Shown: positions 38,832-47,856 of the stretch, piece by piece
How the letters are laid out: every line of letters begins with the position of its first letter
How positions within the stretch are numbered: position 1 is the first letter of the stretch
Assembly (NCBI RefSeq): GCF_900107155.1
Contig: NZ_FNOX01000002.1
Location: 1-64,000 of the forward strand
Source of the DNA: Pseudomonas salomonii
Lineage (GTDB): Bacteria; Pseudomonadota; Gammaproteobacteria; Pseudomonadales; Pseudomonadaceae
DNA length: 64,000 nucleotides
Direction: 5' to 3'
Position numbers and translations under genes: made by a program
The notes under the pieces: generated by a model
Database searches by the model: none
Told to the model about the DNA's origin: nothing
Seen by the model: the letters and a program-made list of their open reading frames with translations, nothing else

Positions 38832-39649
38832 AACCGTACGGTTGCGCCAGTGGTCAACCATTGGTTGTGATCACCGGTAAGGCTCTGGCCAATCACCACA
38901 TCCACATCCACCCGCTTGCCCACATGGAAGCGCGGCCCGGCCTGCCACGCCTGGTCACCACCTTCCTGGCCATAGCGTTCACCGATCAGCGTCAGCGCGT
39001 CTGCCAACTGGTACTCAAAACCGGTGCCCCAGGTGAGGCGGTGGTTTTGCTCACCGCCGTTGTAGGCATGGGTCCAGCCGCCATTGAGGCTCAGGCGCAA
39101 TGCCTGCTCCGGTTGCCAGGTCAATGGCACATTAAAGTCCGCGCCGTCGAACGCATGTTGGCGGTCCAGGGCAAAGTGGCTGGTGGCAGACACCGCGATT
39201 TGCAGCCCCAACGCCTCCTGCGACCACACTTGGGCCTTCACCTGCGGGCTGATTTGCGTCTCGGCGTCGCCGGCATTGCTGGCGCGCGACAGTGCCGCGC
39301 TCCACTCCACGGCAGGCAGTGCGCTGAAGGTGCACGCCGGGTTAAGCGTCTGGTTATGAATGTTGCCTTGATGGCGGTTGGCGGTGTACCAGGCGTCGAC
39401 GCTGCACTCACCCGGATCGTTGATCCCGCCGTCGTCGACCACATAGGAACCGCCGGCCGCCTGGGCTTTGGAAAACAGCGCGATCAGTAAGATAAGGCCG
39501 AGTGTGGTACCGACAAAAATCAGGTTACGTTGCAGCGCGCGGCGCTTGGCCGGTGGCAGCAGCAACAGGGTATGGCGAGCGCCCCGGTAGTGACGTTCGC
39601 GGTATTTGGCGAACCCGTCCGGGCGCTGTGGGCTGTGTTTTTTGTGCAT
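38828..39649 (-). CDS. Hypothetical membrane-anchored protein with a beta-barrel-like C-terminal half
   Basis: The 273-residue protein was not recognised. It has a basic N-terminus, one hydrophobic helix (about residues 42-62, LIFVGTTLGLILLIALF) and, after about residue 110, alternating hydrophobic/polar strands ending in phenylalanine (TTGATVRF), as in outer-membrane or porin-like barrels. A cytoplasmic tail of some 40 residues before the helix is unusual for a barrel with a cleavable signal. GAGG precedes the ATG at good spacing. Confidence 0.7.
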   Translation of the reverse strand: MHKKHSPQRPDGFAKYRERHYRGARHTLLLLPPAKRRALQRNLIFVGTTLGLILLIALFSKAQAAGGSYVVDDGGINDPGECSVDAWYTANRHQGNIHNQTLNPACTFSALPAVEWSAALSRASNAGDAETQISPQVKAQVWSQEALGLQIAVSATSHFALDRQHAFDGADFNVPLTWQPEQALRLSLNGGWTHAYNGGEQNHRLTWGTGFEYQLADALTLIGERYGQEGGDQAWQAGPRFHVGKRVDVDVVIGQSLTGDHNQWLTTGATVRF

Positions 39650-39667
39650 GATGCACCTCGTTTGAAT

Positions 39668-40015
39668 TCAGCTTTCTACGGTCAGCACCGAAATGCCGCT
39701 GGCTTTGGCCTGGCACACCAGCTCCAAGGTGTCGTCACCACCCGGCAGGGCGATGATCACGTCGGGGCGGCTGTCGGCGAGCATGAAATGGTTGCGCTGG
39801 CGTTCCGCCTGCTTGCCGTGGCGTTGCCAATTGGGCGGGTAGCGCACCACGTCGATGCGCATTTCCCGCGCCCATTCCTCGATGTCGCTGCCGAGGAACT
39901 GGTTGCCGCCGTGAATCAACACCTGCACGGGGCGCAGGCGGTGGTAGGCGTCCAGCACTTGGCGGGACTTTTTGGTGTCAGCGTAATGACGACCTGCACA
40001 GATAAGCACGCGCAT
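39668..40015 (-). CDS. DUF2493 (SLOG-like) nucleotide-binding protein
   Basis: The 115-residue protein begins MRVLICAGRHY and contains LIHGGNQFLGSDIEEWA and IIALPGGDDT, typical of DUF2493/SLOG Rossmann-like domains thought to bind nucleotides or their derivatives. The ATG at 40015 follows AAGGA and matches the usual start of the family; an upstream in-frame start is not needed. It lies between mgtA and the barrel-like gene on the same strand. Confidence 0.82.
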   Translation of the reverse strand: MRVLICAGRHYADTKKSRQVLDAYHRLRPVQVLIHGGNQFLGSDIEEWAREMRIDVVRYPPNWQRHGKQAERQRNHFMLADSRPDVIIALPGGDDTLELVCQAKASGISVLTVES

Positions 40016-40080
40016 AGTCAGGGTCCTTGTGATGCACGGTGGCGGCCGGGCGACCGCCACCGTTTAAACGGCGGGGGTGA

Positions 40081-42795
40081 TCAGTACCACTGCTTGAAGC
40101 GGCGGATGTAGATCGTTTTCATCAGTTGTGCCACGCAGCAGTAGGCGAGCAGGGTGCCGACCAGCCATGGGAAGTACGCCAGCGGCAGCGGCTCCAGGCC
40201 CACCAGGGTGCCCAGCGGCGAGAACGGTACGTAGATCCCCAGCCCGATGACGATGGCGGTCATCATTAACACCGGCCAGGCGGCCGTGCTCTGGAAGAAC
40301 GGGATCTTGCGAGTGCGCAACATGTGCACCACCAGGGTTTGCGAGAGCAGGCCCTCGATAAACCAGCCGGACTGGAACAGCGTCTGCATTTCCACGCTAT
40401 TGGCGCTGAACACGTACCACATCAGCGCAAAGGTGGTGATGTCGAAGATCGACGAGGTCGGCCCGATCCAGATCATGAAGCGGCCGATGTTTTTGGCATC
40501 CCACTTGCGCGGTTTGGCCAGGTATTCCTTGTCCATCTTGTCCCACGGCAAGGCCAGCTGGGAGATGTCGTACATCAGGTTTTGCAGCAGCAAGTGAATG
40601 GCCAGCATCGGCATGAACGGGATGAACGCACTGGCCACCAGCACCGAGAACACGTTGCCGAAGTTGGAGCTGGCGGTCATGTTCAGGTACTTCATGATGT
40701 TGCCGAAGGTTTCGCGGCCCTTGAGCACGCCTTCTTCCAGCACCATCAGGCTCTTTTCCAGCAGGATGATGTCGGCCGATTCCTTGGCGATATCGGTGCC
40801 ACTGTCCACCGAGATACCCACATCGGCATCACGCAGCGCCGGGGCATCGTTGATGCCGTCGCCGAGGAAGCCCACGGTGTGGCCGTTGGCTTGCAGGGCT
40901 TTAAGTACGCGGGACTTCTGCAGTGGCGTGAGCTTGGCAAACACCGTACGTTCTTCCACGCGGCGCAGCAGGGTGGCATCGTCCATCGCTTCGATTTCCA
41001 CGCCCAGCAGCGGCTGGCCGGGTTCCAGGCCGACCTGGCGGCAGATCTTGCTGGTGACCACGGCGTTATCGCCGGTCAACACCTTCACGGCCACGCCGAT
41101 TTGTTGCAGCGCGGCAATCGCCGGGCCTGCGGTTTCCTTCGGTGGGTCAAGGAAGGTCAGGAAGCCCTGGATCACCAGGTTGCGCTCATCGGCGGTGGTG
41201 TACTGCTGGCGCGCCATGGATTTAGGGATATTGCGCGTCGCGACCACCAGGACGCGGAAACCGTCCTCGTTGTAGTCGTTGGCCAATGCCAACAGTTCTT
41301 CGCGGCGTTGATCATCCAGCGGCACGGCGGTGCCACCTTCGAGCATGTGCGTGGAGATGCTCAACATCTCTTCCACGGCGCCCTTGCACACCAGCAATTG
41401 GTCGCCGGCCGTGTCGCGCACCACAATCGACAGGCGACGGCGCACGAAATCAAATGGCAGTTCATCGACCTTGCTGTAGGCCAGCGGCAACTGGAACTTG
41501 GGGTTCTGCTCCGAGAACTGCACCACGGCCTGGTCCATCAGGTTTTTCATGCCGCTCTGGTGGAAGCTGTTGAGCCAGGCCAGGGACAGCACCGCGTCAT
41601 CCCGTTGGCCGAAGGCGTTGACGTGATGCTCAAGGATGATTTTGTCCTGGGTCAGGGTGCCGGTTTTGTCGGTGCACAGTACGTCCATCGAGCCGAAGTT
41701 CTGGATCGCATTGAGGCGTTTGACCACCACTTTGCGCTTGGCCATGGCCGTTGCGCCTTTGGCTAGGTTGGCGCTGACGATCATCGGCAGCATTTCCGGG
41801 GTCAGGCCCACGGCAACCGCCAGGGCGAACAGGAACGCATCGCCCCAGTCGCCTTTGGAGAAGCCGTTGAGGAAAAACACGATCGGCACCATCACCAGCA
41901 TGAAGCGGATCAACAGCCAGCTGACGCTGTTCACCCCACGGTCGAAGGCGGTTTGCACACGGGAGCCGACAATCGCCTTGGCCAGTGAGCCAAAGTAGGT
42001 GCGTGGCCCGGTGGCGACCACCACGGCCTTGGCGCGGCCGCTGACCACGTTGGTGCCCATAAAGCAGATGTTCGGCAGGTCCAGCAGGTTGCCTTGGTCG
42101 GCCGCCAGCGTAGAGGCGGATTTTTGCGTGACATCGCCGAGGGTGTCGTACTTCTCCACCGGCAAGGCTTCGCCGGTCAGCACCGCCTGGCTGATAAACA
42201 GGTCGCGGGACTCGATCAAGCGGATGTCGGCCGGGATCATGTCGCCGGCAGACAGCTGCACGATGTCACCGGCGACCAGGTCGCGCATCGGCACTTCGCG
42301 CAGGATCGGCTGGCTGCCGACTTGCTCGCGGCGCAGTACCGTTGCGGTGGTGCGCACCATGGCTTTGAGGGCTTCGGCGGATTTGGCCGAGCGGTGCTCC
42401 TGCCAGAAACGCAGCAGGCTGCTGAGCAGGACCATGGTCATGATGATGATGACCTTGGTCAAATCCACTTCTTCACCGGCCTGCAATGGCAACCAGTAGT
42501 CAGTGACAAAGCTGATCCCGGCCAGGGTCAGCAGTACATAGATGAACGGGTTATTCAGTGCCTGCAGGAACTGGACGATGGCATGAGGCGGCTTGTCGTG
42601 GGCCACTTCGTTGTAGCCTTCGCGTTGCAGGCGTGCCGAGGCGTCCAGTTCGGTCAGGCCGTCCTGGGTGGCACGCACATTGGCGAGGGTGGCCGACAGG
42701 CCGTTCTGGGCTTCACGGGCGGCACGCATCGACAGCTTGGTGTCGGTTGCAGTGCCATTTTTCTTGTGCAGAGGCGTGTTTTTTACGGCGCTCAT
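40081..42795 (-). CDS. mgtA: Magnesium-translocating P-type ATPase
   Basis: The 904-residue P3B-type ATPase imports Mg2+ into the cytoplasm when Mg2+ is scarce. Visible motifs are the phosphorylation site CTDKTGTLTQD, TGDNAVVTSK, the hinge GDGINDAPALRDADVGISVDSGTD, and about ten transmembrane segments with a long C-terminal membrane region. The ATG at 42795 is chosen over an upstream alternative because AGGAG sits just before it. A long untranslated region precedes it and holds a strong hairpin, as expected for a gene with leader control. Confidence 0.97.
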   Translation of the reverse strand: MSAVKNTPLHKKNGTATDTKLSMRAAREAQNGLSATLANVRATQDGLTELDASARLQREGYNEVAHDKPPHAIVQFLQALNNPFIYVLLTLAGISFVTDYWLPLQAGEEVDLTKVIIIMTMVLLSSLLRFWQEHRSAKSAEALKAMVRTTATVLRREQVGSQPILREVPMRDLVAGDIVQLSAGDMIPADIRLIESRDLFISQAVLTGEALPVEKYDTLGDVTQKSASTLAADQGNLLDLPNICFMGTNVVSGRAKAVVVATGPRTYFGSLAKAIVGSRVQTAFDRGVNSVSWLLIRFMLVMVPIVFFLNGFSKGDWGDAFLFALAVAVGLTPEMLPMIVSANLAKGATAMAKRKVVVKRLNAIQNFGSMDVLCTDKTGTLTQDKIILEHHVNAFGQRDDAVLSLAWLNSFHQSGMKNLMDQAVVQFSEQNPKFQLPLAYSKVDELPFDFVRRRLSIVVRDTAGDQLLVCKGAVEEMLSISTHMLEGGTAVPLDDQRREELLALANDYNEDGFRVLVVATRNIPKSMARQQYTTADERNLVIQGFLTFLDPPKETAGPAIAALQQIGVAVKVLTGDNAVVTSKICRQVGLEPGQPLLGVEIEAMDDATLLRRVEERTVFAKLTPLQKSRVLKALQANGHTVGFLGDGINDAPALRDADVGISVDSGTDIAKESADIILLEKSLMVLEEGVLKGRETFGNIMKYLNMTASSNFGNVFSVLVASAFIPFMPMLAIHLLLQNLMYDISQLALPWDKMDKEYLAKPRKWDAKNIGRFMIWIGPTSSIFDITTFALMWYVFSANSVEMQTLFQSGWFIEGLLSQTLVVHMLRTRKIPFFQSTAAWPVLMMTAIVIGLGIYVPFSPLGTLVGLEPLPLAYFPWLVGTLLAYCCVAQLMKTIYIRRFKQWY

Positions 42796-42925
42796 TGTCT
42801 GTACTCCTGTCGCCAATTCTCGACAAAACATACCCGGTACTTACCTGAATACAGGCGAGCGAAAGCATGCCGAGCCGCGGACTTCGCGATCGGTTTAAAT
42901 AGGGTGTTCAGATAACTTCTACAGT

Positions 42926-42965
42926 GCCCGCTTAGTGCGCGTTAGTTAACTGGCGCGCAGCGGGC
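42926..42965 (-). promoter_or_regulatory. Hairpin in the mgtA upstream region
   Basis: Two nested stems form: GCCCGC (42926-42931) with GCGGGC (42960-42965), and TGCGCG (42936-42941) with CGCGCA (42954-42959), enclosing a 12-base loop. It lies about 130 bases before the mgtA start. In enteric bacteria mgtA is controlled by an Mg2+-responsive leader; whether this structure has such a role is inference. Confidence 0.45.
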
Positions 42966-43030
42966 TACTACTGGATGTGTTCATAACGAACTCCAGACTA
43001 TTGATTGGGAAGTTGCTGTTTCCAGCTGGT

Positions 43031-43324
43031 TTAAGCGGCGCGAGTGCTCAGGTAAAACTCGAGCAACAGGCTGGCTTGAGCCAGGGTGGAAACCTGGGGT
43101 CTCTGCGGGTCTTGAGGGTCGGCGTGGTCCCAGTGCTGCAGCAATTGGCCGCTGGCAGGGCAGATACGCCAATGCGCCAGCGGGGCAGCCGGACGCAGTT
43201 GAGGAGAGGGCGCAGCAAAGGTTGAGCGCGTAGGTGAAAAACCTACAGGCTCGCGGCACAGCTTGGCGCGCAGGGCTGCGGCCAGCGTGCGAATGTCAGG
43301 CAAAACAATCAATTGAAAGGTCAT
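43031..43324 (-). CDS. Small hypothetical protein upstream of mgtA
   Basis: The 97-residue protein starts MTFQLIVLPDIRTL, with GAGG seven bases before the ATG. It was not recognised; it is rich in Leu, Ala and Pro with no clear domain or membrane segment. It is transcribed in the same direction as mgtA, 235 bases upstream, so it may share control with mgtA. Confidence 0.55.
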   Translation of the reverse strand: MTFQLIVLPDIRTLAAALRAKLCREPVGFSPTRSTFAAPSPQLRPAAPLAHWRICPASGQLLQHWDHADPQDPQRPQVSTLAQASLLLEFYLSTRAA

Positions 43325-43642
43325 AACACACCTCGGGACCGGACGGGCGACCGGTGAGGCAGTTACGGTGGAGCATCAAGCTCTAGCGCAGCTTACCGGA
43401 CCTGGAAGGCGAGTCCTGTCATATTCTGGGTTTGGCGCCCGATGCCCGCGTGAGCGGTGCTCGGACAGCGACTAGATACTGTGTCCATTGGCTTCTTTTG
43501 TGAGGTTTAAAAAAGGCCCCAGTTGTGGGCAGGGGCAATCTACTCAGCTGGTTACAAAATGTCAACGCATAGTTGGTTAAATGCGTCGGTGTTCAGAGTT
43601 CATTCAGATAAGCCGCACCGACAAGTTGTGCGATATATAACT
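43325..43642. other. Intergenic region between the LysE-type gene and the 97-residue gene
   Basis: These 318 bases hold the terminator of the leftward LysE-type gene and presumably the promoter of the 97-residue gene. An imperfect inverted repeat, GGACA (43463-43467) with TGTCC (43482-43486), surrounds TAGATACT. No gene was recognised. Confidence 0.5.
43508..43536 (-). terminator. Intrinsic terminator downstream of the LysE-type gene
   Basis: Read on the minus strand, GCCCC and GGGGC form a stem around an 11-base loop, followed by CTTTTTT. It lies about 107 bases beyond the LysE-type stop codon. Confidence 0.75.
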
Positions 43643-44254
43643 TCATATACCGTGTGCGGCCAGAACTGCCAGATAGATCAGTACCAAACCACAGGCGCCG
43701 TAACTGATGCGTTGCCATAACGGTGAGGCGTTCTTGCGCAGCAGGTTGACCAGCGCTGCAATCAGAAAGCACGACAACACCGATGCCAGCATAAAGCCCG
43801 CAAAAAATATCAGCGTTTGCCCAGGGCTGGGCGTGGTGCCGACGATGCCGGACAAGGCGCTGCCCAGCGCGCCCCAATAGACAATGTTTTTCGGATTGGC
43901 CAGGGAAATCGCCGCGCCTACCACCAGCGCATTTTGCCTGGAGCTGGCGGGCGCGCTGCTCGACTCGGGCAAGTGCCAGGCATCGATCAAGCTGCGCATC
44001 CCCAGCCAGGCCAGGTACAGCGCGCAGACCACCGTTAGCGGCACACGCACCGCGTCATGCTGGATCAGCAAGGCGATGCCGGTAAGGCCGATCACCGCCC
44101 ACACCGCATCGCCTACCAGCGAGCCGATCTGCACCAGCAAGGCCGGGGTGAAACCGTGCAGCAGGCCCCGGCGCAGCGTCTCTGCCAGCACCGCGCCGGG
44201 AGACAGGCAAAACACAAAACCGAATACCAGCGCGTAAAAGAAGATCGTCAACAT
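43643..44254 (-). CDS. LysE-family amino-acid exporter
   Basis: The 203-residue inner-membrane protein has the N-terminal family motif FCLSPGAVLAETLRRGL and six hydrophobic segments. It is unlike the other LysE protein in this window (28742-29347) apart from the fold. AAGGAA lies eight bases before the ATG. An AraC-type regulator gene lies 72 bases upstream on the same strand and probably governs it. The substrate is unknown. Confidence 0.9.
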   Translation of the reverse strand: MLTIFFYALVFGFVFCLSPGAVLAETLRRGLLHGFTPALLVQIGSLVGDAVWAVIGLTGIALLIQHDAVRVPLTVVCALYLAWLGMRSLIDAWHLPESSSAPASSRQNALVVGAAISLANPKNIVYWGALGSALSGIVGTTPSPGQTLIFFAGFMLASVLSCFLIAALVNLLRKNASPLWQRISYGACGLVLIYLAVLAAHGI

Positions 44255-44326
44255 GCCCGTGTTCCTTCAAGAGAGGGCGGGCAGTGTGGCCGCAGGTGGG
44301 CCGGGCGTCTTGAACCAGATTGCGCT

Positions 44327-45121
44327 TCAGCGTTTAAACAACACGCTTTGATAGCGGCCGGGCGTGATGCCATAAGCGGCGCGAAAATGCCGGTTGAGGT
44401 GGCTTTGGTCAGCAAAGCCCAGGTCATGGGCGACCTCGCTGGCCGCTATGCCATTGCGCAACAAGCCTTTGGCGCGGCGGGTGCGCAGTTGCATCGCCCA
44501 TTGTCGCGGGCTGAGCCCGGTTTCCTTCTGGAAGGCGCGCAGCAGGTGAAATTTGGACAATCCCAGCTCATCGCCGAGGTGGTCCAGGGGCAACACTTGA
44601 TGCAAGTGCGCAGCCAGCAATTCCTGGGCGCGGCTGATCATGCTTTTGCCCGTTGCTGTGCTGCCAGGTACACGCACACCACTGACGCCGACCACCTCAC
44701 CCAGTAGCAACACCAAGGCTTCCTCATTGAGATCGCGGACCAATGCGTCGGTACTCAAGGCGCCTTTCACCGCCACTGCCAGGCGCTGCGCCAGATCAGG
44801 CTGAAAGCACAACGAACGATCGAACTCCAACTGCGCCAACCCAAGGTCAGCCGCCATTTGGTTGGCTGTGGCATACAGGCTGACAAACTGCCAGGGCGCG
44901 CCTTGTGCCGCGCCGCCGCCCTGAATCTGACCGGGGTTGTACAGCGTGATGCTGCCCGGCCCGGCTTCGAATTCGCGGCGGTCGAGCCAGACCTTTTCCT
45001 CACCGACCAGGTTTACGCCGATCACGCATTCATCATGGCTATGGCGGGCAAAGGTCAGGCCGGTGCAAGCGGTGCTGCTGACTTCGTAATTGCCCAGCCA
45101 GGCGTGATATATGGCGCTCAT
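44327..45121 (-). CDS. AraC-family transcriptional regulator
   Basis: The 264-residue protein has an N-terminal cupin sensor domain (FARHSHDECVIGVNLVGEE with RREFEAGPGSITLYNPGQIQ) and a C-terminal pair of helix-turn-helices (LGLSKFHLLRAFQKETGLSPRQW, then ASEVAHDLGFADQSHLNRHFRAAYGITPGRYQ). It is the layout of AraC proteins often found beside LysE exporters, and it is likely to activate the downstream LysE gene. Confidence 0.93.
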   Translation of the reverse strand: MSAIYHAWLGNYEVSSTACTGLTFARHSHDECVIGVNLVGEEKVWLDRREFEAGPGSITLYNPGQIQGGGAAQGAPWQFVSLYATANQMAADLGLAQLEFDRSLCFQPDLAQRLAVAVKGALSTDALVRDLNEEALVLLLGEVVGVSGVRVPGSTATGKSMISRAQELLAAHLHQVLPLDHLGDELGLSKFHLLRAFQKETGLSPRQWAMQLRTRRAKGLLRNGIAASEVAHDLGFADQSHLNRHFRAAYGITPGRYQSVLFKR

Positions 45122-45244
45122 GCGTCAGCTCCAAAGGCGTTCAGCATGAGCATACGCTGACAGGGCCGCTCAAATCGACCGTTGGCTGACACGCTGCGTC
45201 AGGGTTGTGCTCGGATTTGGCAACCTGGTCATCCGCTTCTCCAG

Positions 45245-45715
45245 TTACGACTGCGCGATGTGGTCGAGTTCGGTCTTCAGCTCGGCAGGGCTAAGGCTGG
45301 CCAAGTGCAGAGCGAAAAACGCCCTGCAGCGCCTGGCGATGATGTCCAATGTGGTGTTGAAGGCCGCGTCGATACTTGCCTCGTTACCGTCAATGTCGGA
45401 CGGGTCTTCCAACCCCCAATGCGCCTTGACCGCCGGCCCGAAATATACCGGGCACGCTTCGCCCGCAGCTTTGTCGCACACGGTAATCACCACATCCGGC
45501 GGGCTGCCCTCAAAGGCCTCATTGCCCTTGCTGTACAGACCTTCGGTGCTGATGCCCGCGGCCTGCAACGTGCTCAGGCTGCGCGGCAGCACCTGGCCTT
45601 TGGGGAAGCTGCCGGAGCTGATCGCCTCAAAACCTGGGGGCGCCAGGTGGTTGAACATCGCCTCGGACAAGATGCTGCGGCAGCTGTTGGCGGTACACAT
45701 GAACAGGACTTTCAT
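45245..45715 (-). CDS. arsC: Arsenate reductase (low-molecular-weight phosphatase type)
   Basis: The 156-residue enzyme reduces arsenate to arsenite. The N-terminal CTANSCRS loop is the phosphatase-like P-loop (CX5R), and the two further redox cysteines appear in VCDKAAGEACPVYFG, as in the thioredoxin-coupled ArsC class. It starts 13 bases after arsB. It closes the arsRBC operon; no arsH follows. Confidence 0.95.
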   Translation of the reverse strand: MKVLFMCTANSCRSILSEAMFNHLAPPGFEAISSGSFPKGQVLPRSLSTLQAAGISTEGLYSKGNEAFEGSPPDVVITVCDKAAGEACPVYFGPAVKAHWGLEDPSDIDGNEASIDAAFNTTLDIIARRCRAFFALHLASLSPAELKTELDHIAQS

Positions 45716-45728
45716 TGTGGTATCTCCT

Positions 45729-47012
45729 TCAGAGACTCAGGCGCAAGGCGAGGGCGGCGAGGGTGATCAGCAGCACCGGCAAGGTCAGCACGATGCCGAC
45801 CTTGAAGTAGTAACCCCAGGTGATGGTGATGCCTTTGCGCGCCAGGATATGCAGCCACAACAAGGTGGCCAGGCTGCCGATCGGGGTGATCTTGGGGCCC
45901 AGGTCGCTGCCGATCACGTTGGCGTAGATCATCGCGTCCTTGACCACGCCCACGGCATGGCTGGACTCGATCGACAGCGCGCCGATCAGCACCGTCGGCA
46001 GGTTGTTCATCGCCGACGACAACAGCGCCGTCAGCACGCCGGTGCCCATGGCCGCGCCCCATACGCCGTAGGTGGCAAAGGTGTCGAGCCAGGTGGCGAG
46101 GTAGGTGGTCAGGCCGGCGTTGCGCAGGCCGTAGACCACCAGGTACATGCCCAGGGAAAAAATCACGATCTGCCACGGCGCTTCTTTCAACACTTTGCGC
46201 GTAGAGATCTTGTGGCCCTTGGCGGCGATCACCAGCAGCAACACAGCGCACACGGCGGAAATCGCACTGATGGGAATGCCCAGCGGCTCTAACGCGAAAC
46301 AGCCCACCAGCAAGATGCCCAACACCCACCAGCCGGCACGAAAGGTCGCACGATCATGGATGGCGCTGGCGGGGTCTTCGAGGTCGGCCGGGTCGTAGGC
46401 CTGGGGAATATCCCGGCGAAAGAACCACAGCAGGACCGCAAGGGTGGCGGCGACACTGACGAAGTTCACCGGCACCATCACCGCCGCGTATTCGTTGAAG
46501 CCGATCTTGAAGTAATCCGCCGAGACGATATTCACCAGGTTCGACACCACCAGCGGCAGGCTCGCGGTATCCGCGATAAACCCCGCGCCCATCACAAACG
46601 CCAGGGTCGCTGCCGGAGAAAAGCGCAAGGCCAGCAGCATCGACATGACGATGGGCGTAAGGATCAACGCGGCGCCGTCGTTGGCAAACAGCGCCGAAAC
46701 CAGCGCGCCCAGCAGCACCATATAGGCAAACAGCCGCCGGCCACGGCCACGGCCCCAACGCGCCACATGCAGGGCGGTCCAGGCAAAGAAGCCAGCCTCG
46801 TCGAGCAACAGGCTGATGACAATCAGCGCAACAAAGGTGCCGGTGGCGTTCCAGATGATGTGCCACACCACGGGGATATCCGCCAGGCTGATGACCCCGC
46901 AGGCCAGGGCCAGAATGGCGCCCATGCTTGCACTCCAGCCGACCCCCAGGCCCTTGGGCTGCCAGATGACCAGGACGATGGTGAAGATAAAAATGCCAAT
47001 TGCGACAAGCAT
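45729..47012 (-). CDS. arsB: Arsenite efflux membrane protein
   Basis: The 427-residue protein has about twelve transmembrane segments, matches ArsB in length, and contains the conserved [17 protein letters not shown] region. It expels arsenite or antimonite using the proton-motive force. It begins 19 bases after arsR and precedes arsC, forming an arsRBC operon. Confidence 0.95.
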   Translation of the reverse strand: MLVAIGIFIFTIVLVIWQPKGLGVGWSASMGAILALACGVISLADIPVVWHIIWNATGTFVALIVISLLLDEAGFFAWTALHVARWGRGRGRRLFAYMVLLGALVSALFANDGAALILTPIVMSMLLALRFSPAATLAFVMGAGFIADTASLPLVVSNLVNIVSADYFKIGFNEYAAVMVPVNFVSVAATLAVLLWFFRRDIPQAYDPADLEDPASAIHDRATFRAGWWVLGILLVGCFALEPLGIPISAISAVCAVLLLVIAAKGHKISTRKVLKEAPWQIVIFSLGMYLVVYGLRNAGLTTYLATWLDTFATYGVWGAAMGTGVLTALLSSAMNNLPTVLIGALSIESSHAVGVVKDAMIYANVIGSDLGPKITPIGSLATLLWLHILARKGITITWGYYFKVGIVLTLPVLLITLAALALRLSL

Positions 47013-47031
47013 GAATTAACGCTCCGATGGC

Positions 47032-47388
47032 TCAGCAGCAGGTGCTGGCCCGTTGTGGTCGGTCGCCCATGGCAGCAAGACGCTGCGCGTCGTGATGCAA
47101 CCAGGGCTGGTTGGCTTGCAAGGTGGTGTCCAGCACTTGAGTGACCCATGCGGGCAGTGCCGGGTTGATGCGGTAGTAGATCCATTGGCCCTGACGACGA
47201 TCCAGCAGCAACCCGCCACTGCGCAGTTGCGCCAGGTGACGGGAGATCTTTGGCTGGCTGTCGTCCAGAGCATGGATCAGTTCGCACACGCAAAGTTCGC
47301 CTTCGCGCAGGATCAATAACGTCAGGCGGGCGCGGGTGGCGTCGGCCAGGCATTTGAACAGAGTGGGCGGGGAGAGGGGATCCGACAT
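47032..47388 (-). CDS. arsR: Arsenic-responsive repressor
   Basis: The 118-residue winged-helix repressor has the As(III)-binding motif ELCVCEL in the recognition region, then DDSQPKISRHLAQLRSGGLLLDRRQGQWIYYRI. Arsenite binding to the cysteines releases it from DNA. ATG at 47388 is the likely start; TTG at 47394 is the alternative. A C-terminal cysteine pair (TCC) adds to the thiol content. A nested inverted repeat 14 bases upstream is the obvious operator. Confidence 0.95.
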   Translation of the reverse strand: MSDPLSPPTLFKCLADATRARLTLLILREGELCVCELIHALDDSQPKISRHLAQLRSGGLLLDRRQGQWIYYRINPALPAWVTQVLDTTLQANQPWLHHDAQRLAAMGDRPQRASTCC

Positions 47389-47401
47389 GATCAAGGTCTT
47401 T

Positions 47402-47439
47402 CATATATGGTTATACGAATATACGAATATCCATATATG
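47402..47439. promoter_or_regulatory. Probable ArsR operator
   Basis: A perfect inverted repeat, CATATATGG (47402-47410) and CCATATATG (47431-47439), encloses two tandem copies of ATACGAAT (47413-47420, 47421-47428). The very AT-rich block lies directly upstream of arsR, where the repressor would act. Confidence 0.75.
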
Positions 47440-47565
47440 TAGGTCAAATCCTGATTTCGATTGATGTGGATCAAACGCCCTTCAATCCGCCACAAGTGAC
47501 TGAAATTAAAATGAAACACGAATGTCCTAAAGTGCCTGCCCATTGCTGATGAAGGATGAACCCGC

Positions 47566-47781
47566 GTGACCCGTGCCACTCGCAACCTGCGCAAGACCCT
47601 CGATTCCGTCGCGGACAATAACGAAACTGCGGCGTTTGACCTGATGCGCGCCGTCGAAAAACTCGGCGATGAAGTGCTGCGCCAACGCCTGCTCAATACC
47701 ATTCACCGGCTCAATCAGGACGCCCATGAACTGCGTGAGGCGCGTGAATCGGTGGAGCAGGTGTCGGTCAAGCTCGCCTGA
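47566..47781 (+). CDS. Small hypothetical helical protein
   Basis: The 71-residue protein starts at GTG, with AAGGA nine bases upstream. It is mostly charged and helical (AFDLMRAVEKLGDEVLRQRLLNTIHRL) with no cysteine or membrane segment. It is divergent from arsR but probably unrelated. Function unknown. Confidence 0.6.
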   Translation: MTRATRNLRKTLDSVADNNETAAFDLMRAVEKLGDEVLRQRLLNTIHRLNQDAHELREARESVEQVSVKLA

Positions 47782-47856
47782 GTGCGCAAGATCGTTCAAG
47801 ACAACCTGCTTTAAACGCTGGCATGCTTGTCGACTGTTTGTCGATGAGCCGTCTCC

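Noticed and set aside
40324-41766. 480-codon plus-strand frame inside mgtA
   Set aside because: Antisense to conserved P-type ATPase motifs.
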